From the NCBI GenBank assembly GCA_964020085.1, contig CAXHUQ010001439.1:62501-126500 (forward strand): a stretch of 64,000 nt of DNA. The letters are read 5' to 3'. The notes under the pieces are model-generated. The model was not told where the DNA came from. It did no database searches and saw only the letters and a list, made by a program, of their open reading frames with translations. Of the stretch, positions 29,111 to 42,300 are shown one piece after another (the stretch's first letter is position 1; the number at the start of each line of letters is the position of its first letter). The position numbers and the translations under genes were made by a program. Source of the DNA: Micromussa lordhowensis (Eukaryota > Cnidaria > Anthozoa > Scleractinia > Lobophylliidae).

Positions 29111-29712
29111 CGCCGTGTCAAGTTTCTCATCCTTAGCTTGTCAGCTATCGAGGTGAGACAATCGTGAGCAATGGACAACACTGGTTTAGGTCACTGGGCT
29201 TGCTCTGTTTTCTAAGAAGGGTGTTTGACAAGGAATCAACAAACTCTCCAATTTTGGATAAACTTTGGTTATGTGGCTGGCCATATAACCGCTTTAAAAA
29301 TCATTTCAATTCAATGTCAATTACAAACAAATGAAGGAAGCTCTACGCAGCAAAAGTGAGGGCCAAAATCCACCAGAGCTTACTTGGGTAAAGTGAAGCA
29401 GCCCTAGCCAAGCCCCAACAATAGTGGACTTCAGTCAAATACTAACGCTAGCACGTAAGATATGCATTTTATTGCATTTTGACTGGTGCCGCGTGTTTTG
29501 ATTTAGCTCGAAGCTGATGGCGGAATTTGCCATTTTCTTCCTGAACGCATTTTGTGTTTGTGGTTCTTGAAAGGTTTCTGTGTAAAGCTGCGTTTATAGG
29601 TTGCAGGGCTGTTTATATGTTCGTGACATATTTTCAGTGCTCGAGGGTAAGGTGGGAAGAACAATAGAAGATGTGGAGACGGAAAGAGTTTGTACGGGTA
29701 CAGGAAACAGAC
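29111..29712. other. Distal end of duplicated unit A, no gene seen
   Basis: Shared with copy B up to about 29712, except for a stretch around 29470-29565 that is shorter in B. Open frames on either strand are short and shift between copies. Confidence 0.55.
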
Positions 29713-30677
29713 AAACAAACAACGGGAGAGGAACAAATAAAAACTTCAAATGCAGGCAATCTAGTTTCAGCTCTGCTAGAAATTGCGTGGATTCAACTTG
29801 ATAAAAATGTAATAGAACTTTCGATAAGTGGTGACTTTCAATGGGGTCACTAAACAGTTGAGCTGTGAGAAGAGCTGTCATCTTATGCAGGGTTAAAGAT
29901 TCAGTGTTTGTACACATCTGAGACAATCACGAAGTGCCCCCTTACAGATTGGTATCGTTGGAGATTCGACTGTGTTGTTGTTATCTTAGCTCGTTGTATT
30001 TTGGTGATGCACTATGTACTTACATGGACTGCTAAACATAATCAAAAGTTTTTTTTTTTGCGAATGGAGACATATTGGGGAAGTTTTGGAGGGGGGGGGG
30101 GGGGGTATAACACAACGTTTTTCTATTTCCTTGTTTCTCGGCAGTTTTATGGTTTGTCAGTTCATGAATAATTAAATTCATGTTGTTAGTTAAGCTCTTT
30201 TTGTTTCTTTGTAGAAGCACTTTAAAAATTTTGTAACAGAAAGGAAGCGTGCCATGAGCGCTCGCCTCTTACGTCAGCTTGCCTTCATGTTGTTTTTATA
30301 GTAACGCATTTTAATACCATTCACTGATATTTTTTCCTGCTGGAGTGAAACAACATCCAGCAATTAGTCAAAAAGAATCAACAACTAACAACAGAAAACC
30401 ACGAAAGCGGTATCTGATAATAGTATCTAATTGTGTAGTGACTGTTTCAGGGGTTAGGTAAAGTCACTCTGATGAGAGTGACACACTTGGAAGGTCATGA
30501 AACATTTCAAAATTGATCCGAAATCCACTAAGAATTATTGCGGCCGAAAAATAACAGACACGTTGTTTCAGAACAGTCTTTGACCCAAGAATGGCCTATG
30601 AACAGTTTTCTGGGAAAATATAAAATAGTCGCAGTTGCAGATAACAGTCCCTGTGAACTGGTAGAGATACATTTTGG
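29713..30677. other. Spacer between duplicated units
   Basis: Sequence with no counterpart elsewhere in the window and no recognisable gene. It contains a T-run followed by a 15-base G-tract (30091-30105), which is a likely replication- or sequencing-unstable site. Confidence 0.6.
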
Positions 30678-32255
30678 AAGACATTACTGATTTTATAAGC
30701 CGGAAATAGAACGTACATTTCCTACGCAAACTGAAGGAAAAGAGAGCACATTAGGCCGTCGACTGTATAGTTGAAGGAGTTGTTGAGCTCGGAACACATG
30801 TAATCAGTTTTCATTTTAATTCAAACCCCGATAACGAAGTGCCAAGGGACTTACTAGGAAGTCTCTCGTGTTCAGCGATATGACAAAGCTTAGAACCGGA
30901 CTAGAAGTCTTTGACGCGGGATGCTTTGGTCGATGTACCAGTATATCAACTTTCAATGGCTATCGGCCTTGAAATAAATCCAAACAGCAATGCTAATATT
31001 CAGTTTTGCATAATTAACCTACGATAATTTGTGTTGATGAGTAGCATTCTTACTGATCCAATCTGGAGGAGATGGGAGGTTTTGAAGCACGGTTATGGCT
31101 ATTTATGGCTATTTTCTTCCTTCGGTCAATTCGCTCGGCTTTGCGATGGGTCGAGGTGAAAACTATCCGTGAGATTTGCGAGCTTAAATTCCCTCTTAGC
31201 GGACGTTTACCGGCGACGAAGGAAACCATTGCTTTGCTTCGACTTCGCATTGTGTCTCGCCACGAAACGAAATATCTGCAAAAGTTGCGAGCTTAAATTC
31301 CTACTTGGTGCCGGGGACGTCTGCCGGCGATGAAGGAAACCATTGAAAAAATTCTGCGAGATTTTCGGGCTTAAATTAAATTAAAAGTAGCCTACGAGCA
31401 GGCACACATCTGACACTTTCTCGTCTCTCGGCTTCGCTGCTCCATTTCGCGCTCGCTTGTTCTCCAACGTGAGCCTGAGAAATAGCTGTGAGAATTGAAT
31501 TGCGAGCTTAAATTCTCACTCGGCCGGCGATGTAGGAAAGTGATGGTTCGGGCAACTATTTAGCTGGCTCTTGTTGAAATCTTGAAGCCGTGATGAGAGC
31601 TTTTGAAGCAATTCAAACTGATGGCTATGTTCCCTCGGCCCGGCGTCATCTCAACTTCGCCGTTGTTTACAAAGACCACGGGCTCCCGCGGGATACGGGA
31701 AGCTTTAAAAATGTCATTTTGTGACCACGAAAGAGGACCTCGACCGAAATTTCCTTAAGCCAACACGGTGGTCTGCATCGCAGACTGACAAGACAAAACC
31801 CGTAGACATGTCCTTTGATTACTTTTTTCAGTTGATTTATTATCTGGTTCATCCTCGTTCCACTTGCCACATTCTAGAAAAAAACAAATGTTTTTACTTC
31901 AATGGCACTGGCCATAATTTTCCCCTTGTATTCTATTTGGGGGTAAACAGTCGTGCGACACACAATCTCAAAAACTTTTCAATATGTTAAAGTGCCTATA
32001 ACCCCTAAATTTTTTTTTCGTTTCGTGAAATCTTTGCATGGAATTAGGAAAAATGCCGCAAAAAGGTTTGCAATTGGTAAAAACCCGAATTTTTTATGAA
32101 TTTTTAAAGATCGTAAAAAGCGCACTTTTTCAAAACACGACCGAGCAGCAGAATCGCTTAAAGAAGTCTGGGTATAGCGCGATTTGTGACGTCATTCCAG
32201 GCCTTTAATCGCCTTCTTGTTTAGGACAGTCTTTGCTTCGATTGCAAGAAAGAAA

Positions 32256-32618
32256 ATGCCGGATAAATGCGTTGTTTTCGGATGCAACAACAGGCCAAAC
32301 AAGGGAAAGGGCATATCTCTTCATCCAATATTAATTCCTTTTGACGGGACTGATGACACGGAGAAGCGCAAAAGAAAGAAAGAAGTGGGTCGACTTAAGC
32401 GTGCTCGTAAGCGTGCTCGTTGGGAACCCACGAAATATTTGGCGGTGTGTTCGAAACACTTCCTGGATGAAGCTTACTCGATTATGTTTTCTGATTTAGC
32501 TAAGATTTATTTTCAGAGAAGGCTCCGGAAGGACGGTATTGGGATTTGTGTCTTCCAAACGATCCGCGTACCCTGTATTTCGATGGAAGGTAAACCAACT
32601 GAAAGCAAGCGAAGGTGA
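32256..32618 (+). CDS. THAP-domain protein fragment inside the TTAA element
   Basis: Starting at MPDKCVVFGCNN, the ORF shows the C2CH zinc-finger layout of a THAP DNA-binding domain: C-x4-C, a basic linker (KRKRKKEVGRLKRARKRARW), then the invariant tryptophan context WEPTKY and CSKHF. The frame runs to a stop at 32616-32618 without a transposase core. It probably represents the first part of a transposase or captured THAP gene. An earlier in-frame ATG exists at 32217, but the family normally starts at the residue before the first zinc cysteine. Confidence 0.75.
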   Translation: MPDKCVVFGCNNRPNKGKGISLHPILIPFDGTDDTEKRKRKKEVGRLKRARKRARWEPTKYLAVCSKHFLDEAYSIMFSDLAKIYFQRRLRKDGIGICVFQTIRVPCISMEGKPTESKRR

Positions 32619-32628
32619 CAACAAAATA

Positions 32629-32813
32629 CAGTCAACTCTCCGCTAACGGACACTCTCCTAAGCGGACAGCTCTACTTACGGACACTGTTTTCAATTCCCT
32701 TTTTTTACCATTTTCCCCTTTTTTCTTATGGGAATAATTCTCGTAAGCGGACAGCTCTACTAACGGACACTTTTCCAAATGCCAAGGGTGTCCGCTTACG
32801 AGAGAGTTGACTG
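32629..32813. mobile_element. Pogo/Tigger-like MITE nested in the THAP element
   Basis: CAGTCAACTCTC at the left and GAGAGTTGACTG at the right, each next to TA (32627-32628, 32814-32815), give the TA target and CAGT-type ends of pogo/Tigger elements. The inner region repeats AAGCGGACAGCTCTAC on both sides of an AT-rich centre. At 185 bp it is non-autonomous. Confidence 0.85.
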
Positions 32814-33656
32814 TATGCATTCATGTGCTATGAGTAGTTTTCGATCGTGCTACATTTGCATTTCGTCGTAAACATGTTTCTTTCACTTACTTTGCATTTG
32901 TAACCGTCACCTGGTTGTCAATAGTTCATTCCTCTAAAACAATTTACTACGTTTCCACGATTTGGAAAGTCCGGAAATTTGTGTACACAACGCTCGAAAC
33001 TCGCAAGTCGAACCTGTGGCGAAACGTCGTAGAAAAAGCAGGGAGCAGGCTACTTTTTCAACCTTTGTACTGATTGCTACAGAAGCAAGACCGCAAGCAG
33101 CAGACCTGGTTCATGAATCGGAGCCACTTGATGCGTAGGCATCTTCTGGTTCATCATCATCTTAGTTGTCTTCTTGTTCGCTCGCGTTTGATCACACCTC
33201 GACTTCGAAGTCGTACTCTACCTCCGTTTCTGCGGCTTGAGTCAAGCTAGTATCGTTGGACGACATTATCAATTGATGTGATTATTACGTATTTTTTGAG
33301 TTGAATAAACGTTCTTTCAACAAAATACTGAACGGTGATAACATCGAACCCGTAATATAAGGACAATAACCGAAGCGATGCGAGCAAAGGCCTGGAATGA
33401 CGTCACTAGTCCCATTCTCCGCTTTGCTCGGTCGTGCTACAAAGAACACTCACTTTAAAAATTCATAAAAATTTCGGGTTTTAATCAATTGCAAAAATTT
33501 TTGCGGCATTTTTCTCAACTCCATGCAAAGATTTCACGAAACGAAAAAAAATTTTTGGGGTTATAGGCACTTTAAGTTTCCTCCTTTTTTAATTAAAATT
33601 TACTGATTGCATAAACACCATTATAACAAAAGGTTGTAAACAGCGCGCGGTTTGAG

Positions 33657-34304
33657 CACAGGCAGACTACTCTATGTGTTTGTGGTTTAATATAGAGAAT
33701 GTATGAGAGTTATGAATAAAGCTCTGAAAATTGCATATTTAAATCACATCTCGGCCTAAATATCCCAATAAAGCGGCGGGCTGCCGCGGGAAGCCAAGCG
33801 CTGATTGGTAGATTTGAAACGGCCTGCATTCCTTGAATTCCGTGGGTCGTTGAGTTTGGCACCGATCATATTGAGAAAGCTGTATTTATGACTTCAGCGT
33901 CGATTTTCTCGGAAACTGTTGGAGGGATGAAGCTGAAATTCGGCGAAGAGATAGAGAAAAAACTCATCTATTAAGATCCGTCGCCATTCAGGTGAGATTT
34001 TCAGTACTTTTGCGTTAATTCCAATTTGAAGTGGAGGAGGTCGAGGCTGACGGCCTCGAAGTTGCATGCCTTGTCTCCTTCTTATGTCTAACCGTAACCG
34101 GCCAAAAGTAATTTCGTTGTAAGACGCTTTAGACGGCCCAGGAAGGCGAAAAAACACCATACATGAGTCGATTATGGTTTCATTTAACTTTATTTGGATA
34201 TTTAGGCCGAGATGTGATTTAAATATGCAATTTTCAGAGCTTTATTCATAACTCTCATACATTCTCTATATTAAACCACGAACACATAGAGTGGTCTGCC
34301 TGTG
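33657..34304. mobile_element. 648-bp element with >90-bp terminal inverted repeats, copy-B specific
   Basis: The ends read CACAGGCAGACTACTCTATG and the inverse CATAGAGTGGTCTGCCTGTG. The arms continue as near-perfect inverted repeats through ATTTAAATCACATCTCGGCC. GTTTGAG (7 bp, or 8 bp with the adjoining G) is duplicated at 33650-33656 and 34305-34311. The target size and CA-start hint at hAT. There is no transposase; the minus-strand frame at 33894-34160 is unrecognised. Confidence 0.8.
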
Positions 34305-34331
34305 GTTTGAGAAGTCCAGTCGTGATAAGTT

Positions 34332-34547
34332 AGGCTCCGTCCACACGTATCCGGAGATTATTTTTGAATCCGCAACTTTTTCGGATTCAAAAATTTTCCC
34401 GTCTACACGTAGCGTATTCATGGAGAGCGGATTAAAAACTGTCCGGATTCTCTGCCGAATTCGCCAGATGCGTGTGGATGGAAGGCGTGTATCCGGAAAG
34501 AAAAAGTTGCAGATTCAAAAACATCCAGATACGTGAGGACGGGGTTT
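34332..34547. mobile_element. Palindromic MITE with CCGTCCACACG ends (copy B)
   Basis: Counterpart of 2379-2598, with the same inverted ends (one arm now CGTGAGGACGGGG). Shared insertion that predates the duplication. Confidence 0.65.
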
Positions 34548-36310
34548 TCGTGATTTCTAAACAACTGAAATGGCTTGGGTACCCAAAAACGAAAACGTTA
34601 TTGCATTCAAATCATCAAAAACAAGGAACAATCCAGCTGTCAAAACAACTTCATTACAAAGAGACAACGACATTTCGATTGACATATATTTCATGGATCA
34701 TAAACCACCCTAAGCAAATCTTTTGTGAGTGGTACGATATAGATTATTGATTATTATTAATCACTACGTCCGAGGGTCCGCGTATCTAATAAAATTTGTG
34801 AGCTGACGGCAGTAAAGCAAACATAAGTAAATACGGCCAACTTTAAAAATAAACAAGGCATGATAGCTTCTTACACAATCTTTCGATAACTTCGAGATAC
34901 TAATAGGTAATAAAGAAATTCCTAATTGATTATCGCTATTTTGTTTTTATGCGTGGATGTGACTATTTATGTATAGTTTCGTTAAGTCGATTCATTGTTA
35001 AATGTATCGAACGCTGAATCTATCGCAAACGCTAAACACACTCTTTTGACACTGGTGGAGAATAGGTACGCATCCTGGAATATTACGAGAACTTTGCAAT
35101 CTCGATATCGCTATAATTTTATAATACATATCTTATCATGAAAGGACGTCTGAAATTATTCAAATTTCAGGTGTTTTGTCTATTGAGTATCAAATGATTT
35201 AACTATTGGAATAAATATAACATGGCGCTTTGGTGAAACTTGTCGAAAATTTGTTCAACCGAGGACGTCTTAAACTGTAAGATTTCGTTTTAAAAATGCC
35301 ACATGCAGATAGCAACGGAAAGAAAGTTGAAACAGTCAAACATTCGCGAACACGTACTTAAGTTCGCGCTACAGAACAGAAGTAAAAATATCGGATAAAG
35401 AGGAAACTCGAAAACACGCATACAAAGATATCCAGATATGAAAGGGAAAAGAAATTGAAGGTAAAACGTCGTTAACATTAATGTTTTCTTTCGTAGCGTA
35501 ATTTGTCGGCTCCTAAATACTCCAAAGTATGCCCTACGGTTATTTTGGTTACGGATTGAAGGCCTAAAACTCAATGGAGAGTGGGAAGGTGTACCTTTGT
35601 AAGTGAAAGAGCTACGATCCGTAATGGAGAAGGGCGTAAGGGGGATCCAAAAACCACAAAACCGCGTAGAAAAACATTAAAAACCGCAATATCGCTTCGA
35701 AATTTACCAAAACACCCCAACCGTAGTTACAAGGGTACTATATGCGGTCATAAATATTTCAGGTTCACCATTCCATTAGAATTACGACCTTATTTATTTA
35801 GTCAATGCTTTCCGCCTGTTTTGCTGAAAATTCGTCAAGGTGCTAGTTTTCAAGCTCAAATGTCCCTTACACGAGCTCGGAACACCAATTTTTTTTGGTT
35901 GCAATCGACAGAATCAGCACTACATTTGAACACTTAGAAAACCGCTTAGTCTTATAGAACCGCAATACCGCTAAAATATAATATACGGTTAAAATATAAA
36001 CTTTCGAAATACACCGATCTACTGACCACTGAACACAAATAATAAAAAGATGCGTTAATCTTTTAAGAAATGGAACACTTAGGTTTACTGTGTAATTTTG
36101 TTTCAACTGATCTTAGATTTTAACATAATTATAAAATATGTCCACAAAACCTCCACTCACCCATAGATAACAGACAGATACCTCGAGGGCAAATAATTTA
36201 ACAGCACGTGCTGTCTGAAAGTTAGTCCTGTCGATACAGGTACAAATCAAGGCCTCGTATGATGAAAATAAATATACATCACGGAACATTTTTCTTTGAG
36301 TTGAAACAAG
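34548..36310. other. Upstream flank of gene B, no gene seen
   Basis: Collinear with 2599-4359, including the AT-rich TATA-like string just before the start codon. No conserved coding frame. Confidence 0.6.
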
Positions 36311-39300
36311 ATGTCTTACGACCGCCAACTCTCGCTCTGTTTGTTCTTCGCCTTCGTCTTATTTCTCAAAGCGCACATTAATGAAGGTATGCGACAAGAA
36401 ACTACAGTAACTATTCCGATTTTTATCAGTCTGTTTTATACTAATTATGGTAAGATAGGGTTTATTTGGTCCGGCTTAGTAACGTATGCAAACACAGAAA
36501 TCGTTTTAATGGAATTTATTTTGTTGATCTTTTCACAGCGCAGGCTTTAAAAGCTGGAAAAGAGAAAGTAGCCACCGTCGCCCCAGGACTGTTTGCTTGT
36601 AAAAAGATTTATTTCCAACATTCATTTTATGGTGCGCAGCAAGTAAAAGTCCTTGCATCAATTGGCCACACTGTCAAAAGTTCGCTTCCCCGAAACAGCG
36701 CGACTCTTTGGGTCGAGTCTGTTACCACAGGCGGATTCAAGGTCTGTGTTCTGGAATATGGAAAAGGTTCCAACGAGTCAGCCGAGGTTAATTGGATAGC
36801 CTTTCGGTCTACACCGTCTGGATCGCAATTTGGCAGTATCACGTTCAACTATTTGACAACTGGAACCCAATGTAAAAGGATTGGTTTAATACAGGTTAGA
36901 ACTATATATTTTTTAATTCCTACCCCCTTTCGGTTTGTCCACTTGTCCCCTCGTTCCCTAGTCCCCTTATCCCTTTGCCACATTAGCCCCTTCTCCCGTT
37001 CATCCCTTATCTCCTTGTCCTCATGCACCCGGTTCCTCATGCTCCAGTGTCCCCGTGTCCCCATGTTGTCGTTCTCCCACGTCCTCTTTTCCTCTTGTCC
37101 AGTTGTCACATTGTCCGCTTGTCCCTCTGTCCTCCCGTGCCCTAGCCCCTTGTCCCCTTATCAGGTCTTCCCTTTTGTCCCCTTGTCCTATTGTATCCTT
37201 CTCTCCTTGTGCTTTTAGTCCCTTGTCCCCTTGTCCCCAGGTCAGCTGGTCCCGTGGTCGTCTGGTCCCTTGTCCCCCTGCCCCCCTGTCCCCTAGTTCC
37301 CTTATAGGTTTTCCTTTTGTTCCCTTGTCGCCTTGTAAAAATGTCCGTGGTTCCCTTTGTCCCTTGTTCCCGTGTTCCCGTGTTCCTATGTTCCCTTGTT
37401 CCCTTGTTCCCATGTCCCCTTGTCTCCAGGTAAGCTGAACCCCTGATCCCTTTTCCTCCTGTCCCCTTGTCCTCTTGTCCCCTTGTTCTTTTGTCCCCTT
37501 GTCCCCTGTCGTGTGTCCACTTGTCCTCCTGTTCCCCGTGGTCTTGTCCCCCCATTCCCTGTCCCCCTCGCCCCGTTATTTCCTCTTGTTCCCTTGTCAC
37601 CTTGTCCCCTTGTCCCGTGTTCCCCTGGTCTCTTGTTCCCATGTTCCCGTGTTCCCTTGTTTCCTTTTCCTCTTGTCTCCTTGTCGTTTCGTCTCCTTGC
37701 CCCTTGTCCTGTGTCCACCTGTCTCCCTCTCCCCTCTCCCCGTCGCCTTGTCCTCTTGTCCCCTTGTTCCCTTGGTCAATTGTCGCCTTGTCCGTTTGTC
37801 CGCTTGTCCCCTCGTTCCCTTGTCGCCTTGCCCCGTTTTCCCTGGTCCCCTTGTCCCCTTGCCCCATCTTCCACTTATAGGTTTTGCCCTTGTCCCCTTT
37901 TGTCCTTGTCTCCTTGTCGTAATGTCCCAATATCTCCATGTCCACTTTTTCCTTTGTTTCCTAGCTTGCCTCCTCGTCCCCTTATAGGTTTTCCCCTTGC
38001 TCCTTGTCCTTTTGTCCCCTTGTCTGCTTGTCCCCGCGTTCCGTGGTCTCCTGTTCCGTTGTTCCGTTGCTCCCTTATTGCCTCGTTTTTGTTTTGTCCC
38101 TATGTCCTCCGTGTCCTTGTTTCCCTGTCCCTTTGTCCTCTCGTCCTCTCTTCCACTTGTCTTCCTGTCCCGTTGCCACTTTTTTCCCCTTGCCCTTTTG
38201 TCCCCTTAAACACTTATTACTTGTTCCGCTTGTTACATTGTCCCCTGTCCTCGTGTGCCCTTTCCCCATCCCACGTGGTCTTGTTTCCCTTTCCCCTCGA
38301 CCCCTTATCCACTTTCGTTTTGATACTTGTCTTCTTTTGCTCTTGTTCTTTTTTCCTCTTGTTCCCTTCTCCTCTTGTCCACTTGTCCCGTTTTCCCTTG
38401 TCCACTTATGCCCTTATCTCCTCGTCGTCCCCTTGTTCTCAGGTCCCCTGGTTTTGTGTCCCCTTGTTCCGTTGTCCCTTTGTCCCCTAGGCCCTTTGTG
38501 TCCTTGTCCCCTTGTGCCATTGTCTCCTTATTCCAATGTCCCCTTTTTCCCTTGTCCCTTTCCTCCTGTCCTCCTGTCCCCTTGCCCCCTGTTTCCCTTA
38601 TAGGTATTCCCTTGTCTCTTTGTCTCCTTGTCCCCTTGTCCCATTTTCCCCTTGTCCCTCTCTCTCCTTTTCCCTTGTTCTCTTGTTCCCTTGTTCTCTT
38701 GTCCACTTGTGCCCTAATCTCCTCGTCGTCCCCTTATTGCCAGGTCCTCTGGTTTTGTGTGCCCTTGTTCCCTTGTCCCTTTGTCCCCTAGGGCCCTTGT
38801 GTCCTTATCCCCTTGAGCCAATGTCTCTTTGTTCCAATGTCCCTTTGTCCCCTTTTCCCTTTGTCCCTTGTTCCCTGTCCCTGGTCCCCTTATCCCCTTG
38901 CCCCGTGTTCTCCTTATAGGTTTTTCCCTTGTCTCATTGTCTCCTTGTCCACTTGTGCCCATGTCTCCTTGTCCCTTTAGCCCCTTGTCCCATTGTCCAC
39001 TAGTACCCTTGTCCCATTGTCCCCTTGTCGCCAGGTCAGCTGGCCCCTTGGTCCCCTGTTCCCTTGTCACCTTGTCCCCTTGTGCTCTGGTCCCTTGTCC
39101 CCTCATTCCCCCATCCCATTGTCCCCTTGCCCCCTCTTTCCGTTTTAGGTTTTTACCTTGTCCCCTTGTCTCGTTGTCCTCTGGTCCCCTGTTCCCTTGC
39201 CTCCTAGTCCCCTTGTCCCGTTGTAACCTTGTCCCCGGGTCAGTTACTCCGATTGTCCCCTTGTCCCTATGTACCCTGTCCCCTTTGCCCTGTCGTCCCC

Positions 39301-42300
39301 TTATCATCGGTTTTTCCCCTTGTCCCCCTTTCCCCTCTTGTTCCCTTGTTCCTTTGTCCCCTCTCCCCTTGTTACCTTTCCCCTAGTCCCCTTGTTTCCT
39401 TGTCTCATTGTTCCCTGGTCTCGTGGTCTCCTGGTCTTTTGTTCCCTTGTCCCCCTGTCCCCATGCCCCCTCGTTCCCTTGTAGGATTTCCTCTTGTCCT
39501 CTTGTCCCTTTGTCGCCTTGTCCCGTGGTCCCATGGTCCCTTGATCCCTTGTTCACTTATGCCGTTGTCCCATTTTCCCTTAGTCCCATTGTGCCGTTGT
39601 CCCTTCGTCCCCGGGTCAACTGATCATCTTGTCCCCTTGTCCCAATGGCCCGTTGTCTCAATGTCCTTTTGTCCCTTGTCCCCTTGTCCCGTGGTCCCCT
39701 GGTCCCTTGTTTCTTTGTTCCCTTTTTCCTGTGTCCAGCCTAGTTCATTTACTCTTCTTCCTTTATCCTTCTCCCTTTATCCTGTTGTCCCTTTGTCTCC
39801 TTGTACTCTGGTCACGTGGTCCCCTTGTCCCTTGTTCCCTTATTCCCTTGTCCCCTTACCCTAGCCCCTTCTCCCTTTGCCCTCTTGTCCCCTTTATCTC
39901 CATGTCCCGTGGTCCCAAAGTCCCTTTTTCACACATTGACTTGTCCCCCTGTCCCCTTGCCTTCTCGTACCCTCATAGGTTTTCCCCCTTCCCCTTTTCT
40001 CCTTGTCCCCTTGTCTTCTTGTTTCTTTATCCCCTTGTCTCCTTATGCCCTGGTCCCTTGGTCCCCTGGTCCTCTGTTCCCTAATTTCCTTGTCCACTAG
40101 ACTCCTTTTCTCCTTGTCCCCCTGTCCACCTGTCCCCTTGTTCCTTTGTCCACTTTTCTCTTGTTCCTTTGTCCCTTGTCTGTTGTCCATTGCCAGTTGT
40201 TCTCTTGTCATCTTTTCTTTTTGTCCCCTTGTGGCCCCTGGTTACCTCTTCTTCTAGTTAAACTGTCTGATTGTTCGTTTGTCCTCTGTCCTCCTTTTTC
40301 CTTGCTCCCTTGTCCACTTCATCCCTTGTCTTCTTGTCTCCTTGTCCCCTAGTCTCCATTTCCTCTTGTCCCCTTGTCTTATTAGCTCTTTGTCCCGTTA
40401 TTCCAGTTATCCCTATTTTCACTTATCCAGTAGTTGATTCCTTGTTTCCTCGTCCCTTCATACAGTTGTCCCCTGCTTTTCGTTTCCTCTTCTCCCCAAG
40501 TCCCTTGTCCCCATTAATTTAATTCAATATTATTAAGTCCTGAAGGAAATACCGTGTATAAATAAAAAGTCTACCTTAATTTACCTTACCCTTGATTCTT
40601 ATCTCTATGTCCCTTGCTCCCTTCGTCCACTTCTTCACTTCTTCACTCGAATCTACATTTTTTATGTTTTGAACCTTTTCCACAGAACTTCTCGACTGCT
40701 CCAGCTATATTTGTAACTGTCAGTCATCAGATTTCGAAGGAAGCTCATGAGGCTGTTGTCCTATGGGTGGAAGATTTTCCCAAACACAGTTTCAAAATTT
40801 GCATCCGAGAAGCTAAGCTTTTTTCTGGACCACATAACAATATCAAAATAGTGAGTGGATTTTATCAATGATATTATTGTCCAGAAGAATGCCCACAAAA
40901 ATCAAACAAAATCAAGTTTCTTCGGTAAGGATAGAAACCTCAAACTCGCTCGTCTTTTGCATGCATATAGCTTTCCATAACAAGAATGCAAACAGGCTGT
41001 AGATTTTTCTTTTAAACAGTTTTGCCTTTACGAAAAACCACATTTTTGATTCAACCTTCAGACTCAATTTGGCAAGAAAATTGGATTAATTATTTGGTGG
41101 TAAACAAAACCAGAGTGTTCTCCAACGCTGAATTAGTCAGTCGGTGAAAATAATTGACAGTTCGAACATTTGCCATAGTTTGGAATTCCAAAAGATTTTA
41201 GATTCTAACTAGTCTAAGATAGGTCTTTCAATATACGTAAAGCAGAGCTCTTAAGTTGATTTGTAGGCAATGAGTGAGATCTTTGGCGGCGTAGCCATTG
41301 TTTGTGAGGCCACAGGCGTCATCCCGCTCGGGGGTCTGGGGCATGCTCCCCCAGGAAATTCTGAGTAGAAATGTAATACTTTAAAAGAAACTGTTTACAT
41401 CCCAGAATGTTCTTTTAATTGGACCAATATCAACTCTTTCTTAACATTCTGACTTACATGTATCTAGAAGTCAAATTAACATGTTATAACGCTTGTTCTA
41501 GGATTATATTTTATCACAAAAGATAGTTTATTATGAAGGAACTTCACTAAAGCAGCAAGGAATCTTAAATGCGTGAGCAATAATAGTTTCAGCGTAAAAT
41601 TGGATTTGGTTTTGTTTACCACCCAATAATAAGATTAATCCAATGTTCTTGAAATTGTGCTTTCTTAGACAAGGGATAGTTCTGCAATACACTGGTTGTG
41701 TTTTAACCTTTCTGCGCTGAATAGTTGCGACATGCGAATCGAATGAAAATAGTCGATTTTCAGCCCAGTTAGAACTTGTTAGCTCGACGTAAAATCGATG
41801 TGTCGTTTTTCTCGGAAGAAAAAAACTTCACAGCGTTTTTACTTACCGAACTTTTTTTTATTTTTGTGGGCATTTCCTCTTAAGCGTTATCTAGTTCCAA
41901 ATCGAACTCATGGCGAAGTTTTCTTTGCCTTTTTTGAGACCAACTTTTTAACTCTTTGACTACCAAGGGCGCATATAGTCGCTCTCAGCGCTCGTGCTCT
42001 TTGTACCACTTGTGACGTCATGAATTTAAATATCACCAGATATTCTTGATAAGCAGATAGTAGAGCTAGGATAGATCTATCGGTTTTGGATATCAACAGC
42101 ATGCTGACGTAGCAAATTTAAAAACATCGTTATCAGTTTTGGTGCAAAATTGGTGGTAAAATGGCCCATTATACCTATAATTGATCAGTACTTTTTACGA
42201 CAGCCAGAAAGAATATGAAACGCAAAAGTTAGCAAGAGTAAAAGGGCCGAGAAAAAGGAAAGGAAAGGATCATGAACAAAATTCGGGCAATCGCGAAAAA

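Larger units (their letters stand above)
1012..29712. repeat. Segmental duplication, copy A (contains gene A)
   Basis: Starting at the shared string AAGACATTACTGATTTT (1012; 30678 in copy B), the sequence runs collinear with copy B until a shared end near 29712 (54405 in copy B), just after CGGGTACAGGAAACAGACA. Upstream DNA, all 18 exons, nearly all introns and about 2.7 kb of downstream DNA are duplicated in direct orientation. Copy A is 28.7 kb and copy B 23.7 kb. Most of the difference is transposon insertion in intron 16 of copy A. Confidence 0.95.
31991..33571 (+). mobile_element. TTAA-flanked DNA transposon with THAP ORF (Kolobok-like), copy-B specific
   Basis: The ends begin AGTGCCTATAACCCC, with inverted repeats that continue imperfectly for well over 100 bp (both arms include TTTCGTTTCGTGAAATCTTT and a GTGACGTCATTCCAGGCCTT segment). 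TTAA flanks both sides (31987-31990, 33572-33575), and copy A has one TTAA at the corresponding point. The TTAA target plus a THAP-domain ORF suggests the Kolobok superfamily. No catalytic transposase core is visible, so it is probably an internally deleted derivative. A 185-bp MITE is nested inside. Confidence 0.8.

Noticed and set aside
30091..30105. 15-base G-tract as a functional quadruplex element
   Set aside because: A single homopolymer run next to a T-run, not in the duplicated segment; more likely slippage-prone low complexity than a regulatory site.
36849..40522. The same kind of long open frames in intron 2 of gene B
   Set aside because: Same artefact of the octamer array.
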